Positions 1 to 9,910 of a stretch of 64,000 nt of DNA are shown here, in pieces; the first letter of the stretch is position 1, and the number at the start of each line of letters is the position of its first letter. Both the position numbers and the translations under genes were made by a program. Under the pieces are notes generated by a model. It was not told the origin of the DNA, did no database searches, and was given only the letters and a program-made list of their open reading frames with translations. Source of the stretch: JAJRXR01 sp041987545 (GTDB lineage Bacteria > Planctomycetota > Phycisphaerae > Phycisphaerales > UBA1924); the NCBI GenBank assembly GCA_041987545.1, contig JBHIWH010000004.1:186001-250000 (forward strand). The letters run 5' to 3'.

Positions 1-820
1 CGATGAGCACGCTTACCGTGTCCTCGGAGAAGCTGGTCGTCGCGAGATCGGGCGCCCCGTCGCCATTGAAATCAGCCGCGACAATATCCTCCGGGGAGTC
101 TTTGACGATGTACTCCAGCGGAGCCCCCAGTGTGCCATCGCCGGCGCCGAGCATGACCGAGACCGAGCCGTCGTTCGGATCAACTGCGCTGTTCCGGTTG
201 GTGACGGCGACGTCGATGTTCCCGTCCCCATTGAGGTCAACGGCGACGACACCCGTCGTCACTCGCCCGACCAGATATGACACGGCGGTCTGCAGCGTCC
301 CGTCCCCCGTGCCGAGCAGCACCGACACGTTCCCCTGCCGGCGAGACACAACAACATCCGGAAAGGTGTCGTTGTTCAGGTCGGCGACCGTCAGAGCGCT
401 GATCAAGGCCCCGGCGATGTAGTCCTCGGGCGGGCCGAAATCGCCGCCCCCGAGTCCGAGCCAGACCCGCACCCTGCTCGTCCCCTCGGCGTGCGACACG
501 AGGAGATCAACCTCCCCGTCCAAGTCCAGGTCCGCCAACGCGACGTCGTTGGGCCCGATACTGGTCGGAATCCTGGTCAACAACTCGAAGGCGCCCGCCC
601 CGACGCCCAGGCAGATCGATGCATCGTCGCTCATGCCGTTCGCGGTTGCCAGATCATCGATCCCGTCGCCGTTCAAGTCGCCCGCAGCGATCGCCACGGT
701 GTCGTCACCTGCTGGCAGGGGCCAGTCGTACGAGAACGGCGACTGCTGCGCGAAGACCACACCCGACGACGCCGTGATGGCACAGGCCGGGACGATACCG
801 ATTGCCGCTCGCGCGTTCAT
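1..820 (-). CDS. FG-GAP/VCBS repeat exported protein (3' end cut by window)
   Basis: The start is ATG at 818-820; the frame stays open to the window edge, so only the first 273 residues are visible. The N-terminus begins MNARAAIG, followed by a hydrophobic stretch and an Ala-Gln-Gln site that looks like a signal-peptidase cleavage point. After it come repeated blocks of the type DLNGDGxxDLxVA (for example GDLNGDGIDDLA, VDLNGDGNIDVA and DFNGDGAPDLA). These are FG-GAP/VCBS repeats, which fold as beta-propeller blades and bind calcium through the Asp-rich loops. Such proteins are exported and usually act in adhesion or surface binding; the ligand cannot be told from sequence. It stands upstream of nothing else visible, and the OsmC operon ends about 160 bp before its start. 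Very sure of the repeats, unsure of the role. Confidence 0.85.
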   Translation of the reverse strand, partial: MNARAAIGIVPACAITASSGVVFAQQSPFSYDWPLPAGDDTVAIAAGDLNGDGIDDLATANGMSDDASICLGVGAGAFELLTRIPTSIGPNDVALADLDLDGEVDLLVSHAEGTSRVRVWLGLGGGDFGPPEDYIAGALISALTVADLNNDTFPDVVVSRRQGNVSVLLGTGDGTLQTAVSYLVGRVTTGVVAVDLNGDGNIDVAVTNRNSAVDPNDGSVSVMLGAGDGTLGAPLEYIVKDSPEDIVAADFNGDGAPDLATTSFSEDTVSVLI

Positions 821-944
821 CTGTCGGCCCCTTGTGCTGTGCGCAGCGTACCCGCCCGACGCCGCGCTCCTCAACGACGACCACCCGAATCACGCCCCCT
901 GGGGAGAGAACACCGCCGGCCGGCGGATCACCCGTGCTCCGGGG

Positions 945-962
945 CCGCCCGCAGGCGGGCGG
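945..962 (-). terminator. Hairpin after the OsmC gene
   Basis: A perfect 7-bp stem (945-951 with 956-962) and a 4-nt loop lie 16 nt beyond the OsmC stop codon. No T-tract follows, so it is at best a weak intrinsic terminator or an mRNA 3' end stabiliser. Confidence 0.4.
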
Positions 963-977
963 GAGTAGAGCTCGCCC

Positions 978-1433
978 TCACGCCTCGACCAGGCTCGTCA
1001 CGATGCGCAGATCCGACATGATCGTCCGGTGCACGGGGCACCGGTCCGCGATCTCGGCCAGCCGCGCCCGCTGCGCGTCGTCCAGGTCGCCCACGAGCTG
1101 CAGCTCGACGTCGATGTGCTCGAGCCTCGGCTCCGACTCGTCGCACCGCTCGCAGTCGTCGGCGTGGCGCCGCGAGTGCCGCAGCGAGACCGCGACGCGC
1201 TCCAGCGCCCAGCCCTTGCGGTCGGCGTACATCCGGAGCGTGATCGCCTTGCACGCGCCCAGCGAGGCCAGGAGCAGCTCGTAGGGCCCGGGGCCCTCGT
1301 CGGCGCCGCCCAGGCTCGCCGGCTCGTCGGCGACCAGCGCGTGCCCGCCGGCGAGGATCTCGGTCCGGTAGGGCGTCGTGCCGATCGTGACGACGACGCC
1401 GTCGGCCGCGCGGGTCTGGCTGCCGTCGCTCAC
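978..1433 (-). CDS. OsmC/YhfA-family thiol peroxidase-like protein
   Basis: This 151-aa protein is of normal length for OsmC-like proteins. The two redox cysteines of the family are present at about residue 61 (in LLASLGACKAITLRMY) and residue 132 (in ADRCPVHR). The family reduces organic hydroperoxides or handles sulfur species in the cytoplasm. The GTG start at 1431-1433 is chosen because it overlaps the stop of the upstream DUF1272 gene by 4 nt (GTGA), which implies translational coupling. An open frame continues further upstream but has no family similarity there. With the membrane protein at 1667-2158 and the DUF1272 protein it forms a three-gene operon. The family call is firm; the substrate is unknown. 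Confidence 0.92.
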   Translation of the reverse strand: MSDGSQTRAADGVVVTIGTTPYRTEILAGGHALVADEPASLGGADEGPGPYELLLASLGACKAITLRMYADRKGWALERVAVSLRHSRRHADDCERCDESEPRLEHIDVELQLVGDLDDAQRARLAEIADRCPVHRTIMSDLRIVTSLVEA

Positions 1434-1627
1434 GCCCGTCCCCCGCCCTCGGGCTCGGCCCGCCTGGGGCGGACGACCAGCTCGCCCGAGCAGTTCGGGC
1501 AGACGCGGCTCATCGCCTCGGCGCACGGGCCGCAGAACGTGCACTCGTGCGAGCAGATCCAGGCCTCGCCGATCGGCGAGAGCGTCTTGCCGCACCGCCC
1601 GCACGCGGTCTTCATCTCGAGCGTCAT
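1430..1627 (-). CDS. DUF1272-family small zinc-ribbon protein
   Basis: This 65-aa Cys-rich protein has paired cysteines: CGRC near residue 9, C-x3-C-x2-C-x2-C around residues 25-35 and CPNC near 43. The pattern matches DUF1272, a family predicted to bind two zinc ions in a RING-like fold. The function of the family is not established. The ATG at 1625-1627 is preceded by a GAGG ribosome-binding site. The stop overlaps the GTG start of the OsmC gene, and the membrane protein gene ends 39 bp upstream, so the three are probably co-transcribed. Pairing of a small zinc protein with a thiol peroxidase suggests a redox context, but that is only inference. Confidence 0.85.
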   Translation of the reverse strand: MTLEMKTACGRCGKTLSPIGEAWICSHECTFCGPCAEAMSRVCPNCSGELVVRPRRAEPEGGGRA

Positions 1628-1666
1628 GGTTTGCCTCGCGGGATGACCGGGGACCCAGTCCGAGCC

Positions 1667-2158
1667 TCAGGAGCCAGCGTCGCCGTCCCCGCCGCGGGCC
1701 CCGGGTCCGTGCCTCGGGCAGCCGAGCATCGCACCGACGAACACACCGACCGCGCCGACGAACGGGTTGGCGAACGCGACCCAGTCCGGCTGCCGCGCCT
1801 TGCCCGCGGCGTCCATCAGCGGGACGTCGCCCGCGCGGACGAGGTCCTCCGGCGGGGGCTCGGGGGCGAACTGGTGCATCACCGCCAGCAGGAGCCCCAG
1901 GACGAGCACGAGCCCCGCGAGCGAGAGCACCGCCCCCTTCGAGTGCTTCGACACGATCGCGCACACGATCCCGCCCGTGATCGCGGCGACGACCCCGACC
2001 GCGAACATCAGCACGATCCACCCGGTCGTGACGTCGTACGTCCCCTCCTCGTACGCCCAGTCCGAACCCATGGCCATGAACCCGGCCGAGAGGCCGAGGA
2101 ACACGACGGCAAACATCGCGAGATACCCGACGACGACGGCGGTGATCGAGCGAACCAT
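1667..2158 (-). CDS. Four-helix integral membrane protein of unknown function
   Basis: This 163-aa protein has hydrophobic segments at about residues 5-27, 46-70, 80-98 and a C-terminal GAVGVFVGAML segment, with a proline/glutamate-rich loop (PEPPPEDL) between the last two. The ATG at 2156-2158 is preceded by a strong AGGAGG site 7 nt upstream and, about 35 nt further, a TATACT -10-like box at 2192-2197. It is first in an operon with the DUF1272 and OsmC genes. I do not recognise the family with certainty. It resembles small uncharacterised membrane proteins common in planctomycetes, and no catalytic motif is visible. Confidence 0.75.
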   Translation of the reverse strand: MVRSITAVVVGYLAMFAVVFLGLSAGFMAMGSDWAYEEGTYDVTTGWIVLMFAVGVVAAITGGIVCAIVSKHSKGAVLSLAGLVLVLGLLLAVMHQFAPEPPPEDLVRAGDVPLMDAAGKARQPDWVAFANPFVGAVGVFVGAMLGCPRHGPGARGGDGDAGS

Positions 2159-2188
2159 GTGTGACCTCCTGTGACCGCGGCGGCGCCG

Positions 2189-2199
2189 AGTATACAGGC
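2189..2199 (-). promoter_or_regulatory. Putative promoter -10 box (CCTGTATACTC)
   Basis: On the minus strand this reads CCTGTATACTC, about 35 nt before the start of the membrane-protein/DUF1272/OsmC operon. Nearly the same string occurs before the VOC gene (3777-3787) and clpS (58392-58402). No good -35 is visible at 17 nt. Confidence 0.45.
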
Positions 2200-2243
2200 C
2201 GGCGCGCGCCAAGTTCCCGGCGCCCGGCACGCCCGCGGACGGA

Positions 2244-3692
2244 TCAGCGGGACATCAACTCTCGCGCCACGCGCTGCATCGTCGGCTCCGCGTTCGGGGC
2301 CGCGGCGTTGGCGATCAGGGCAACCGCGTCGCCCGTCGCCGGCGCCAGCACCGCGTACGCGTAGAACGTCCCCGCCGACCCGTTGTGCCAGTGCGCCTCC
2401 GCCCCGTCCGGCGTCCGCGCCACGATCCACCCGCACGCGTACTCCCCGCCCTCGGGCGGCGAGTGCAGGTACTCGGCGGTCGCGCGCGACAGGTAGTCCC
2501 CTTCGCCGCGGAGGGCGGCGAGGTGGGCGATCAGGTACCGCGCAAGGTCAGAGGCCGTGCAGTGCACGTCCCCCGCCGGGCCCAAGAACGCGCCCAGTCG
2601 GTAGGCGTCGGGTGCGTGCGGCCGCGTCCCGTAGTGCCCCCTGGGCTGCTCGTCTTGGGCGTCCGCGGGCCAGCCGAGCCCGGCCGACGCCATGCCCAGG
2701 GGTTCGAAGACCTCCGCCCGCATCAGCTCCTCCCACGGCTGGCCGGTCGCGACCTCGGCGATGTGCGCGGCCAGCGTGTAGCCCGCGTTGGAGTAGAGCA
2801 TCGCCGTGCCGGGCTCGGCCGCGGGCTCGGCCATGAGGATCTCGGCGACGTACGCCCCCCGCTGCTCCGTCGCCGACCCGGGCGCGTTGAGCAGCCGCTG
2901 GAACTCGGCGCCGCCCAGCGTCTGGTGCTGCGTGATCCCGCCCCGGTGCCGCAGCACCCGCCCGAGCGTCACGGCGCGGTAGACGTCGAGCATCTCGACC
3001 CCGGGCAGCGCCTCGCCGATCGTTGTGTCCCATCCGATGACGCCCCGATCGACCAGGCGCCCGATCATCGTCGCCGTCATCGACTTGGTCACCGAGCCGA
3101 CGTGGAACCGGTCGTTGACCGTGACGTCGCCGTCTCGCCCCAGCTCGCGCACGCCGACGGCCGCCGCCTCGGCCAGCGCGCCGTCGCGCACGACGGCGCC
3201 CGTGATCGCCGGCACACCCGCCCGCTCCCGGGCGATCCCGAGCAGTTCCTCAAGCGTCCCCCACTCGCCGAAGCCGTCATCGCCCGCACCGTCTCCGGGC
3301 GGGGACGCGGGCCGGATCGTGAACCCGCTGACCAGGTGGGGTGGCTCGGCCTCGACCGCGACGTCGAGGCGCCCCCAGCCGGCGCCGTCGGCGAACTCGA
3401 CGAGCACGCTCAGGCCGTGCTCGGTCTGCTCCAGGATCGAGTGCGGCGTCAGCTCGCCGGTCTGCGACCGGAGCGCGTTGAAGGCCATGCCGCGCTGGGA
3501 CTCGGGGATGGCCGCCTGCATGTCCGGCGTGCAGTCCTCGGCGACGAACCGCGCAAACGCCTCGGCGTCGCCCGCGTTGTGGATCGCCAGGTACTCGCCC
3601 GCCCGATCCCCCGCGGGCGTCGCGGGCAGATCGACCCCCTGGCCGAGGACGGGGGACACGCTCAACGCCAGGACGATAAGCGGCTTCAACAT
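2244..3692 (-). CDS. Serine hydrolase of the beta-lactamase (class C/DD-peptidase) family
   Basis: This 482-aa protein has an N-terminal signal peptide ending near VLGQG. Residues about 25-125 form an NTF2/SnoaL-like segment often fused to these enzymes. The serine-hydrolase domain runs from about 145 to 480. It shows the three active-site elements: S200-V-T-K203, Y300-S-N302 and H436-N-G438, the last standing in for the KTG motif. The family hydrolyses ester or amide bonds in peptides, esters or beta-lactams; acylation occurs on Ser200. The start ATG follows AGGTGAGG. The protein is probably exported. The specific substrate cannot be read from sequence; resistance to beta-lactams is not implied. 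Confidence 0.9.
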   Translation of the reverse strand: MLKPLIVLALSVSPVLGQGVDLPATPAGDRAGEYLAIHNAGDAEAFARFVAEDCTPDMQAAIPESQRGMAFNALRSQTGELTPHSILEQTEHGLSVLVEFADGAGWGRLDVAVEAEPPHLVSGFTIRPASPPGDGAGDDGFGEWGTLEELLGIARERAGVPAITGAVVRDGALAEAAAVGVRELGRDGDVTVNDRFHVGSVTKSMTATMIGRLVDRGVIGWDTTIGEALPGVEMLDVYRAVTLGRVLRHRGGITQHQTLGGAEFQRLLNAPGSATEQRGAYVAEILMAEPAAEPGTAMLYSNAGYTLAAHIAEVATGQPWEELMRAEVFEPLGMASAGLGWPADAQDEQPRGHYGTRPHAPDAYRLGAFLGPAGDVHCTASDLARYLIAHLAALRGEGDYLSRATAEYLHSPPEGGEYACGWIVARTPDGAEAHWHNGSAGTFYAYAVLAPATGDAVALIANAAAPNAEPTMQRVARELMSR

Positions 3693-3776
3693 GAGACCTC
3701 ACCTCGCGAGCAACGGGCCGGCCCGGCCGCCGTGCCCCGGCTCTCCGGGACCGAGTGCACACCCCCGGACAGTCTG

Positions 3777-3787
3777 CCTGTATACAC
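3777..3787 (+). promoter_or_regulatory. Putative promoter -10 box (CCTGTATACAC)
   Basis: This matches the -10-like string found before the 2158 and clpS transcription units and lies about 45 nt upstream of the VOC gene start. Confidence 0.4.
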
Positions 3788-3830
3788 GGGTCGACGCCCG
3801 TCCGTTTCACCACCAATCGGGAGACGCCCC

Positions 3831-4190
3831 ATGATCAACGGCGCCCACGCCGTCATCTGCTCGTCCGACGCCGACGCCGACCGCGCTTTCCTCCGGGATG
3901 TCCTCGGGCTGCCCCACGTGGACGCCGGCGACGGCTGGCTGATCTTCGGCCTCCCGCCGTCCGAGGTCGCCGTCCACCCCGAGATGCCCGGGTCCGCCGC
4001 CGGCTCGCACGAGCTCTACCTGATGTGCGAGGACATCGAGCGCTTCCGCGCCGACGTGACGGCCAAGGGGGTCGCCTGCTCGGACATCACCGACCAGGGG
4101 TGGGGACGCCTCGCGTCCATCACCCTCCCCGGCGGGGGCGAGGTTGGCGTGTACGAGCCGAGGCACGCGCGGCCGGACAACCCCGCCTGA
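3831..4190 (+). CDS. VOC-superfamily (glyoxalase/dioxygenase fold) protein
   Basis: This 119-aa, single-domain protein has the typical beginning of the family (INGAHAVICSSDADADRAFLRD, then VLGLPHVDAG and later ELYLMCEDIERFRADVTAKG). It ends in a GGEVGVYEPRH strand, as in VOC proteins that bind a metal through His/Glu. One module is visible, so it would work as a dimer. The ATG at 3831 has GGGAG upstream. A longer reading frame continues upstream through the promoter region and the antisense of the serine hydrolase; it is not coding there. It is convergent with the WYL gene, with only 10 bp between stops. Substrate unknown. Confidence 0.85.
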   Translation: MINGAHAVICSSDADADRAFLRDVLGLPHVDAGDGWLIFGLPPSEVAVHPEMPGSAAGSHELYLMCEDIERFRADVTAKGVACSDITDQGWGRLASITLPGGGEVGVYEPRHARPDNPA

Positions 4191-4200
4191 GATCCCTGAG

Positions 4201-4605
4201 TCATACACGCGCCTCGACACGTCCGTTGACTGGCGTCGTCGGCCTGAAGCTGTCGCGCACGCGGAAGTGCTCGTCCAGCAGTTCGATCGACTCGATCTTG
4301 ATGATCGTAAACCGGAGCCACAGGCCGTCCGGGCCCGGGCTCCCGGCCCATGCCGACGCTTCATCCTGATTCCCCTCGAGCCACGATTGCCCGCCGGACT
4401 CGAACTCGAGCTGCGTCTCGCGGACCTCGGCTTCCACCTCGACGAGCTGGTGCGGCTCGACGACCCGCTCGCGACCGTCATAAATGATGCGGAGCTTGAG
4501 TCGATCCCGGATCGCGCGCCGGATCAGCCTTCGAGCCTCCGCCAAGAAGCTCCTCGTGTCCATCAGGCTCCGACGGATTGACGCGAGCACTCTCCCAGTT
4601 GCCAT
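4201..4605 (-). CDS. Solitary WYL-domain-like protein
   Basis: This 134-aa protein has residues about 25-125 that resemble a WYL domain: AIRDRLKLRIIYDGRERVVEP at the start and a closing LRFTIIKIESIELLDEHFRV strand. WYL domains sense ligands (often nucleotides or nucleic acid) and normally follow a helix-turn-helix in transcription regulators. No HTH is visible here, only a short basic helix (residues 5-30) before the domain. The start ATG at 4603-4605 follows a GGGGGGAAG site; the frame is open further upstream without similarity. It could be a partner subunit or a remnant. The family assignment is moderately sure. Confidence 0.65.
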   Translation of the reverse strand: MATGRVLASIRRSLMDTRSFLAEARRLIRRAIRDRLKLRIIYDGRERVVEPHQLVEVEAEVRETQLEFESGGQSWLEGNQDEASAWAGSPGPDGLWLRFTIIKIESIELLDEHFRVRDSFRPTTPVNGRVEARV

Positions 4606-4717
4606 GCCACTTCCCCCCGTGTCTCGATCTCGTCGGGGGGACGCCACAGGGTAGTTGCCGCCGCGCGGGGGTCCAGCAGCAGCGCCGGTATGTCGCACAT
4701 TCGGCGCGCGCGGGGCG

Positions 4718-5641
4718 TCACTCCAGCGAGTTCAACGCCTCGGCGAACGCCCGGCCAAGGTCAACGAAGCCGGCGGTGTCGTAGTGGTACGGGTCGGAGT
4801 AGCCGTAGCCGTCCGTCGTCGTGACCAGCACCGCGGCGGGGTCGGCGTCGCAGAACTCGGCCTGCTGGGCGCGGAGGAGGTCGCCGAAGTCCCACACCTT
4901 GCCGTCGCGCGGGTCCTGGCCCGAGTCGGAGATGCGGCCGACGGCGACGGGCAGGTCGTCCACACGCAGCGCGGCCCGGAGCAGGTCGATGAGCCGCTTG
5001 AGGTCGGCGGCGTAGTCCCTGGCGTTGGCCTCGGTCGTCGCGTCGGACTCGCCCTGCATCCAGACGATGCCCGCGGGGATGAGGCGGTCGGGCTCGCCGT
5101 CGCCGTCGATGTCGCCGACGGCGGTCGCGCTGGCGATCGCGTGCAGGGCGTGGTCGTACTGGTTGACGCCGGTCAGGCCGTTGGCGGTCCCGTCGTAGTC
5201 GGGGTCCCAGTGGCCGGGGGCGCGGGCGCGGGGGTCGTCGGAGTTCGGGGTGATCGACGAGCCGCCGAGGGAGTACTTGATGATGGCGATGTGGCGGCCC
5301 GGGTGCAGCTCGGCGAGGCGGGCCGCGAAGGCGAGCTCGGGGCCGAAGCGGGGGCCGAGGGTGTTGGTCTTGCCGTCGCAGGCGAAGCCCCAGCCGTGGC
5401 CGGGCCGGACGGGGGCCCAGACGCCGCCGGGCGAGGGGGCGTCATCGACCGTCGGCTGCGGGTGGAAGATGAGGGCGCGCTCGACCGGGGCGTTGAGGTC
5501 GGCGGGGAGCTGGGCGACCGTGCCGAAGCCGGCCATGTTGGACTGGCCGCCGAGGTAGTAGAGGTGGTAGTCGGTGGCCGCGGCGATGGAGGGTGCGGGG
5601 GCGAGGATCGCCGCGAGGGCGAGGATTGTCGTGGTGCGCAT
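4718..5641 (-). CDS. Exported carbohydrate O-acetylesterase (sialate O-acetylesterase/CE6-like, SGNH fold)
   Basis: This 307-aa protein has a signal peptide (APAPSIAAA cleavage region). The nucleophile block LGGQSNMAGFG (Ser near residue 34), WMQGESDA and a C-terminal DPYHYD carrying the catalytic His define the sialate O-acetylesterase/CE6 group of SGNH hydrolases. These enzymes remove acetyl groups from sugars such as sialic acid or acetylxylan, outside the cytoplasm. An Asp-rich GDIDGDGEPD loop in the middle may bind calcium, which is not general in the family. A TAGGCT box 6 nt before the ATG (rc at 5648-5653) hints at a leaderless transcript. The family is sure, the substrate is not. Confidence 0.88.
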   Translation of the reverse strand: MRTTTILALAAILAPAPSIAAATDYHLYYLGGQSNMAGFGTVAQLPADLNAPVERALIFHPQPTVDDAPSPGGVWAPVRPGHGWGFACDGKTNTLGPRFGPELAFAARLAELHPGRHIAIIKYSLGGSSITPNSDDPRARAPGHWDPDYDGTANGLTGVNQYDHALHAIASATAVGDIDGDGEPDRLIPAGIVWMQGESDATTEANARDYAADLKRLIDLLRAALRVDDLPVAVGRISDSGQDPRDGKVWDFGDLLRAQQAEFCDADPAAVLVTTTDGYGYSDPYHYDTAGFVDLGRAFAEALNSLE

Positions 5642-5647
5642 GGGCCG

Positions 5648-5653
5648 AGCCTA
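5648..5653 (-). promoter_or_regulatory. Putative -10 box (TAGGCT) just before the esterase start
   Basis: TAGGCT on the minus strand, 6 nt before the ATG. The same hexamer occurs before accB (39135-39140) and before the gene at 13525 (13475-13480). The spacing would give a nearly leaderless mRNA. Confidence 0.35.
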
Positions 5654-5763
5654 CCGAGGGGGCGGCCCGGCGGCGAGGACGTCGGCGAGAAGCTGGGGCT
5701 CGGAGACGTGGGCGGAGAGGGGAGAGGGGGGGAGAGGGGGGAGTTGGGGCCTGGGTGATGGTA

Positions 5764-5785
5764 GCGATCATGGGGAATTGATCGC
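5764..5785. repeat. Inverted repeat at the left edge of the low-GC island
   Basis: Perfect 7-bp arms GCGATCA / TGATCGC with an 8-nt spacer lie just where base composition drops. It is next to a polypurine tract (about 5711-5755) and 88 nt beyond the DprA-like stop codon. It could be a transcript-end hairpin or a mark of the island boundary. No T-tract follows. Confidence 0.4.
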
Positions 5786-5872
5786 GTCACAATTGCTGGC
5801 ATCAAGTCCAGCACCCGAATCGACTGCATTGTTGCGTACACGGAGTCGTGTTGCGAGAGAGGAATGCACCCG

Positions 5873-6793
5873 TCACTCAAACAACCCTCTTGGCATCGGA
5901 GTGTGCTCACGAATCGGATCCAGATTCGCGTGTCCACGCGATCGACTCTTGTGCAATCGCACTGCCCCTTCGCGAATCAACATCTGATTACCCACCGACT
6001 CCCTTTCATCCCCGTACACTGGCGCAAACACAGGGACTCCGAGCTTTAGTGCGTCACGCCCCGCCGCGATACTCCCACCAGTCTCTCCGGCCTCAACCAC
6101 AATCATCGCATCAGACAACGCCGCGATCGTGCGGTTCCGAACCATCGCGTTTCGTGTAGACCAAGACATTCGAGGAGGGAACTCGCTGATTACCAGGGTG
6201 CTAAACTCGTTCCACCATTCTCGAAGTTCGGTTCGCACACTGAACCGTGTGATTCCGTCAACGAGAACTGCAGTAGTCACTCCGCTACAACGGAGTGCTG
6301 CGGCGTGTGCTGCCCGATCCACTCCAACGGCATACCCAGAAATGACGTTCCAACCTTCTGATGCGAGTTGGCTCGCACAGTCTGCGGCGGTAGCCAAGCC
6401 GGTTTCGCTTGCTCTTCGCGATCCACAGAAACCAACGGACCGCCGGGAGAGCAAGTCTCGACTCCCTGCGTAGAAAAGGACTGGGGGGGCATCCGCACCA
6501 AGACGCTCAACTAATCGCCTGGGATACTCTTCCGTTCCAAAAATGAGAAGTCCCACAGACTGCAACGCGAGTTGCTCAGCAGTTTCCTCAACATTCCCCC
6601 TAATGCTGTCGGAGTCATTCGCAATGCCTTTGTCGCGCAAGATTGTGTCAGCGGACTCTCTGAGAGTATCCCGAGTCAGTTGCCCGGCCTGCAGCGCAGT
6701 CTCAACGACTTGATGGACGGTTCGTCTCCCCACACCTCGCCTTGCCATCAAACCGAGCAACTCGATTCCGACGCCGCTAGCGACATCAATCAT
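5873..6793 (-). CDS. DprA/Smf-family protein paired with a phosphoribosyltransferase (ShosA-like)
   Basis: This 306-aa protein carries the DprA Rossmann (SLOG-type) core at about residues 85-275. The motifs are EYPRRLVERL, PPVLFYAGS, VGFCGSRRAS, ISGYAVGVDRAAHAAAL, SEFPP, and RNRTIAALSDAMIVVEAGETGGS. DprA binds single-stranded DNA and loads RecA during transformation. This copy lacks the usual C-terminal winged helix and ends in a short basic tail. Its start ATG overlaps the stop of the upstream phosphoribosyltransferase gene by 4 nt. From memory, pairs of a PRTase and a DprA-family protein make up the ShosTA toxin-antitoxin/anti-phage system, in which the DprA-like member is the antitoxin. 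Base composition is clearly below that of neighbours, which suggests transfer. The family is sure; the defence role is inferred. Confidence 0.85.
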   Translation of the reverse strand: MIDVASGVGIELLGLMARRGVGRRTVHQVVETALQAGQLTRDTLRESADTILRDKGIANDSDSIRGNVEETAEQLALQSVGLLIFGTEEYPRRLVERLGADAPPVLFYAGSRDLLSRRSVGFCGSRRASETGLATAADCASQLASEGWNVISGYAVGVDRAAHAAALRCSGVTTAVLVDGITRFSVRTELREWWNEFSTLVISEFPPRMSWSTRNAMVRNRTIAALSDAMIVVEAGETGGSIAAGRDALKLGVPVFAPVYGDERESVGNQMLIREGAVRLHKSRSRGHANLDPIREHTPMPRGLFE

Positions 6794-7670
6794 GACCCAC
6801 CACCAGTATTGTCATCGTTGCGGCAAGTCTTCACGAACGCGAGCCCACTGACTTCTTCCACACCCTCGGCGAGCAACTGCGCACCCAAGTAGTTCATCGT
6901 GACGCCAGACTGGTACAAATCGTCCAAGATGACCACCTTGCGACCTTGAACTGCACTGGCGTCGATCTCGATCGTCCCCTCGATGGTCGCTAGCTTCTCG
7001 TCTAGACCGACCGACTTGAGAGATGGGCGCTTCGTTGTTGTACGAGCGGCGGACGAGAGGTCTTCGATACCAGCACGCTCGGCCACCTTCGCCGTCACTA
7101 TTGAAGGCAGATTGAAACTCCGATCGGGATCCGATGGCGGCATCGCAATTAGAGCATCACAGTGCATACAGGTCAGCTTGGAAAGTGCCTCAACAACAGG
7201 ATCCACAAACTCCAGCGCTGCCGCATGATTCTCTGGCGTCGCATCGCCGCCGTATGGCTTCGCGCGACTACGGGTTTCTCCCAGCTCTGTATGGCCAGCG
7301 GCAGGATCACCATCGACGCAGTCGTAGTCAAGAGCGAACGAGAGCGGGAGGGTGTCCCGAATGCCCACAAACGTCCCAATCTGCTTTCCCCAGTGGACGA
7401 CCTCTGCTGGCGGTTCAGAAGCTCCAACTGTTCCACTCAAGAAGGTGTAACAGCGACCCCCCTTCCCATCGCGCAGTCCGATCGTCCTTGTCGCCGGACA
7501 CATGCGCTCGAACGCGAGTGCGAACGTCTCGCGGAACGGCAGGACGACGCTCCAATCGCTGGCGAAATCACGAGGAGGGTGGAGATACTGCCAGCCCGAC
7601 AGCTTGTGACGTCGAGGGTGAAGTCCCAGCATTTCTTCAATGGTCGTTGCCACGGCAATCCCTAACAACA

Positions 7671-7671
<1 letters not shown>
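6790..7671 (-). CDS. ComF-like phosphoribosyltransferase-domain protein (ShosT-like)
   Basis: This is a 293-aa protein. The C-terminal half has the PRPP-binding signature of type I phosphoribosyltransferases, VVILDDLYQSGVTM at residues 246-259 with the paired Asp 250/251. A CxxC (168-171) followed by a PPS turn resembles the corresponding part of ComF. The N-terminal about 140 residues are not recognised. The first possible start is GTG at 7669-7671, sharing one base with the thiC stop (TAGTG); a second GTG at 7651-7653 has an AGGG site 7 nt upstream and may be the true one. The gene overlaps the DprA-like gene by ATGA. In ShosTA-type modules the PRTase member is the toxin. Low GC relative to thiC suggests acquisition. 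Confidence 0.8.
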
Positions 7672-9674
<2,003 letters not shown>

Positions 9675-9739
9675 GGCGTGCGCTCCTGTCGGAGGGCTCG
9701 CCGGCAATCGGGAACATGCGCGCCCGGGCACGGGCGTGC

Positions 9740-9827
9740 ATCGCAATCCCTCCGCCGGTGCGAACCGGATCAGGTTCTACGGGTGCGTCTCAGCCCGGCG
9801 GACGTGTGCCCGGGCGCCCCGTGCGAT
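9740..9827 (-). ncRNA. TPP riboswitch (THI element) of thiC
   Basis: On the minus strand the conserved blocks occur in order: the 5' P1 arm ATCGCA, a GGGGCGCCC segment, CTGAGA (rc at 9788-9793), ACCCGTAGAACCTGATC, CCGGTT and GGCGGAGGGA, and the closing P1 arm TGCGAT (rc at 9740-9745). P1 pairs perfectly over 6 bp. It binds thiamine pyrophosphate in the thiC leader. About 65 nt separate it from the thiC ATG and hold a GC-rich hairpin and the AGGAGCG site, so control could be by transcription or by translation. Confidence 0.95.
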
Positions 9828-9910
9828 TGGGTGAGTGTAGGGGATGACCGCGGAGGGACCGTCGGGCCCCGCTGATCGGCGTCGGTTGTGGGGAATCGGC
9901 CTGCAGGGAG

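Noticed and set aside
2244..3692. Serine hydrolase as a beta-lactam resistance enzyme
   Set aside because: The S-x-x-K, Y-x-N and H-x-G elements are common to esterases and peptidases of this fold; substrate cannot be inferred.
5711..5755. Purine-rich tract as a possible tandem repeat or CRISPR-like element
   Set aside because: It is a simple G/A-rich run without regular repeat units or spacers.
9675..9746. Longer thiC start within the riboswitch region
   Set aside because: The sequence there is part of the TPP riboswitch and its expression platform; ATG at 9674 has a ribosome-binding site and matches family starts.
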